From Ahniella affigens (lineage in GTDB: Bacteria; Pseudomonadota; Gammaproteobacteria; Xanthomonadales; Ahniellaceae), in assembly GCF_003015185.1 (NCBI RefSeq), contig NZ_CP027860.1, positions 2,914,001 to 2,978,000 of the forward strand: 64,000 nucleotides of DNA, written 5' to 3'. Under the pieces are notes generated by a model that was not told the DNA's origin, made no database searches, and saw only the letters and a program-made list of their open reading frames with translations. Every line of letters begins with the position of its first letter. Positions within the stretch are counted from its first letter, which is position 1. Below, piece by piece: positions 62,768 through 64,000 of this stretch. The translations under genes were made by a program, and so were the position numbers.

Positions 62768-63916
62768 ATGATACGCAGCACGGGAATCGATTCGGTCACC
62801 ACGACTCTGGGTGAGTCCGTGCGGGCATTCATACCCCACCCTTTGCCGCCAGCTGATCCGGCGTTGTTGCCCGAGGTCTACAGCAACCTCAATCGGCAAG
62901 CCGAACTGGCGCTGGCGCGTTTGGCGGGGGGCACGGGGCTGGTGCCGTCAGTGGACTGGTTGTTGTACAGCGCGATTCGCAAAGAGGCACTGCTCACGTC
63001 GCAAATTGAAGGCACGCAGGCAACACTGACCGACCTGTTCGACCACGAAGCGGGCTTCAAAGTCAGCAATACGGCGGACGTCGAGGAAGTCACCAACTAC
63101 CTGCGCGCGCTCAACTGGACGCGCGAGCAATTGCGTGATCCCAAGGGACTGCCGATCAGTGTCCGCCTGTTGCGAGACGCGCATCGGCGGCTGCTTGACG
63201 GCGCTCGCGGGGCCTCGAAGCAACCGGGTGAACTGCGCCGCTCGCAAAACTGGATTGGTGGCACACGACCGGGTAACGCGGCGTTCGTACCGCCGCCACC
63301 AGAGCAGGTTCCAAGTTTGCTGGCTGAGTTAGAGCGATTCATACACGATACGAAAACGGATTTGCCGCCGATGGTGAGGGTGGCGCTCATCCACGCGCAG
63401 TTTGAAACCATCCACCCGTTTCTGGATGGCAACGGACGTATTGGCCGATTGCTGATTACGGCGCTGTTTGAGCACTGGGGCTTGCTCTCGGAACCGTTGC
63501 TGTACTTGAGCGGCTATCTGAAACAACACCAAGCGGAATACTACCGGCGTCTCTCTGCCATCCGCACAGAGGGCGATTGGGAGTCGTGGGTGGTGTTCTT
63601 TTTGGAAGGCGTTGTCGCAGCTTCGGCGGATGCTGAAAAGAACATCATTGATGTGGCCAGCCTTGTGGCCGCCGATCGCAGGCGACTATTGCAATCGACC
63701 AAAGCGGGCCCGGCAAGCTACCGACTATTCGAGATGTTGCCCATGATGCCGCGATTCACGATCGAACAGGTGCGTCAAAGACTAGAAACCAGCTTTCCCA
63801 CGGCAACGGCGGCGGTCAGAGTGTTGGAGGAATTGGGCGTAGTTGCTGAGATGACGGGGCAGAAGAAAAATCGGTGCTTTAGCTATCAGGCATATGTTGA
63901 ATTGCTTTCTCGGTGA
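62768..63916 (+). CDS. Fic family protein, class II (N-terminal inhibitory helix)
   Basis: 382 aa from ATG 62768. Fic domains transfer AMP (or other nucleotide moieties) to target proteins. Active-site motif HPFLDGNGRIGRLL (near 218) fits HPFx(D/E)GNGRxxR. The inhibitory motif TSQIEG (near 79) lies N-terminal in the same chain, as in class II Fic, and should fold over the active site. Preceded by a DUF4172-like region (RSQNWIGGTRPGNAAFVPPPPEQVPSLLAELERFI). The C-terminal 90 residues look like a winged helix (LFEMLPMMPRFTIEQVRQRLETSFPTATAAVRVLEELGVV), consistent with self-regulation at the operator upstream. Confidence 0.92.
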   Translation: MIRSTGIDSVTTTLGESVRAFIPHPLPPADPALLPEVYSNLNRQAELALARLAGGTGLVPSVDWLLYSAIRKEALLTSQIEGTQATLTDLFDHEAGFKVSNTADVEEVTNYLRALNWTREQLRDPKGLPISVRLLRDAHRRLLDGARGASKQPGELRRSQNWIGGTRPGNAAFVPPPPEQVPSLLAELERFIHDTKTDLPPMVRVALIHAQFETIHPFLDGNGRIGRLLITALFEHWGLLSEPLLYLSGYLKQHQAEYYRRLSAIRTEGDWESWVVFFLEGVVAASADAEKNIIDVASLVAADRRRLLQSTKAGPASYRLFEMLPMMPRFTIEQVRQRLETSFPTATAAVRVLEELGVVAEMTGQKKNRCFSYQAYVELLSR

Positions 63917-63940
63917 CGAGCTTCGGCGAGCGTGCGGCGA

Positions 63941-63979
63941 GATTGCCCTGGATCCCGAATAAAGTTCGGGATGAAGACA
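63941..63979. repeat. Truncated copy of the 44-bp repeat
   Basis: gattgccctggatcccgaataaagttcgggatgaagacaat, the same family as 62370, with its central part replaced by a CCCGAA...TTCGGG hairpin. It follows the fic stop and may act as a terminator. Confidence 0.6.
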
Positions 63980-64000
63980 ATAGTGATGCGGTGATTCGAG

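Overview
The window looks like a chromosomal segment of a GC-rich gammaproteobacterium, most likely in the Xanthomonadales/Lysobacterales. This rests on the mix of housekeeping genes (anmK, hemB, hrpB, hemW, recX), large secreted and lipoproteins of a style common in that order, C-terminal F-x-D-x-F-E tails on two unrelated secreted proteins, and dense families of short intergenic repeats. The taxonomic placement is inference: there is no rRNA here.

Layout. 1-8180: cell-wall recycling and housekeeping genes (end of an M23 peptidase, anmK, hemB, hrpB) and small proteins. 8281-13578: a giant secreted beta-helix/Ig-like protein. 13585-29968: a TetR regulator divergent from a polyunsaturated-fatty-acid-type (Pfa) lipid synthase locus: enoyl reductase; KS-AT-3xACP-KR-DH (split by an apparent frameshift near 19010); KS-CLF-AT-4x hotdog; and a phosphopantetheinyl transferase. 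Gene order and domain order resemble the myxobacterial pfa1-pfa2-pfa3 arrangement rather than the marine pfaABCD one. A 17-bp near-perfect palindrome between the regulator and the operon is the likely operator.

29938-44228: Nudix hydrolase, two secreted propeller/BNR proteins, an unknown membrane protein, a TonB-dependent receptor divergent from a NarL-type two-component pair, then NRDE protein, hemW and recX, the first four genes of that plus-strand run being overlapped or nearly so. 44229-45136: repeat array, followed by tRNA-Ala(CGC) with a strong terminator. 45389-47603: a secreted YadA-head-like/S74-chaperone protein translationally coupled to a small secreted protein. 47604-49062: a 1.4-kb cluster of palindromic and tandem repeats.

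49063-61328: a six-gene minus-strand operon with tight junctions that has the hallmarks of a phage-defence system related to BREX: DUF499-type ATPase, PglZ phosphatase-fold protein, DUF1156 adenine methylase, an unrecognised 165-aa protein, an AlbA/Schlafen-type ATPase with a repeat-like tail, and an SNF2 helicase. It is followed on the plus strand by a DarG-like macrodomain protein lacking a recognisable DarT partner, and by a class II Fic protein with an inverted-repeat operator. The right end therefore reads as a defence/toxin-antitoxin island. No integrase or transposase was seen.

The two most interesting systems are the Pfa synthase locus (unusual host context, unknown product, frameshifted pfa2) and the BREX-like operon with a non-standard gene set.
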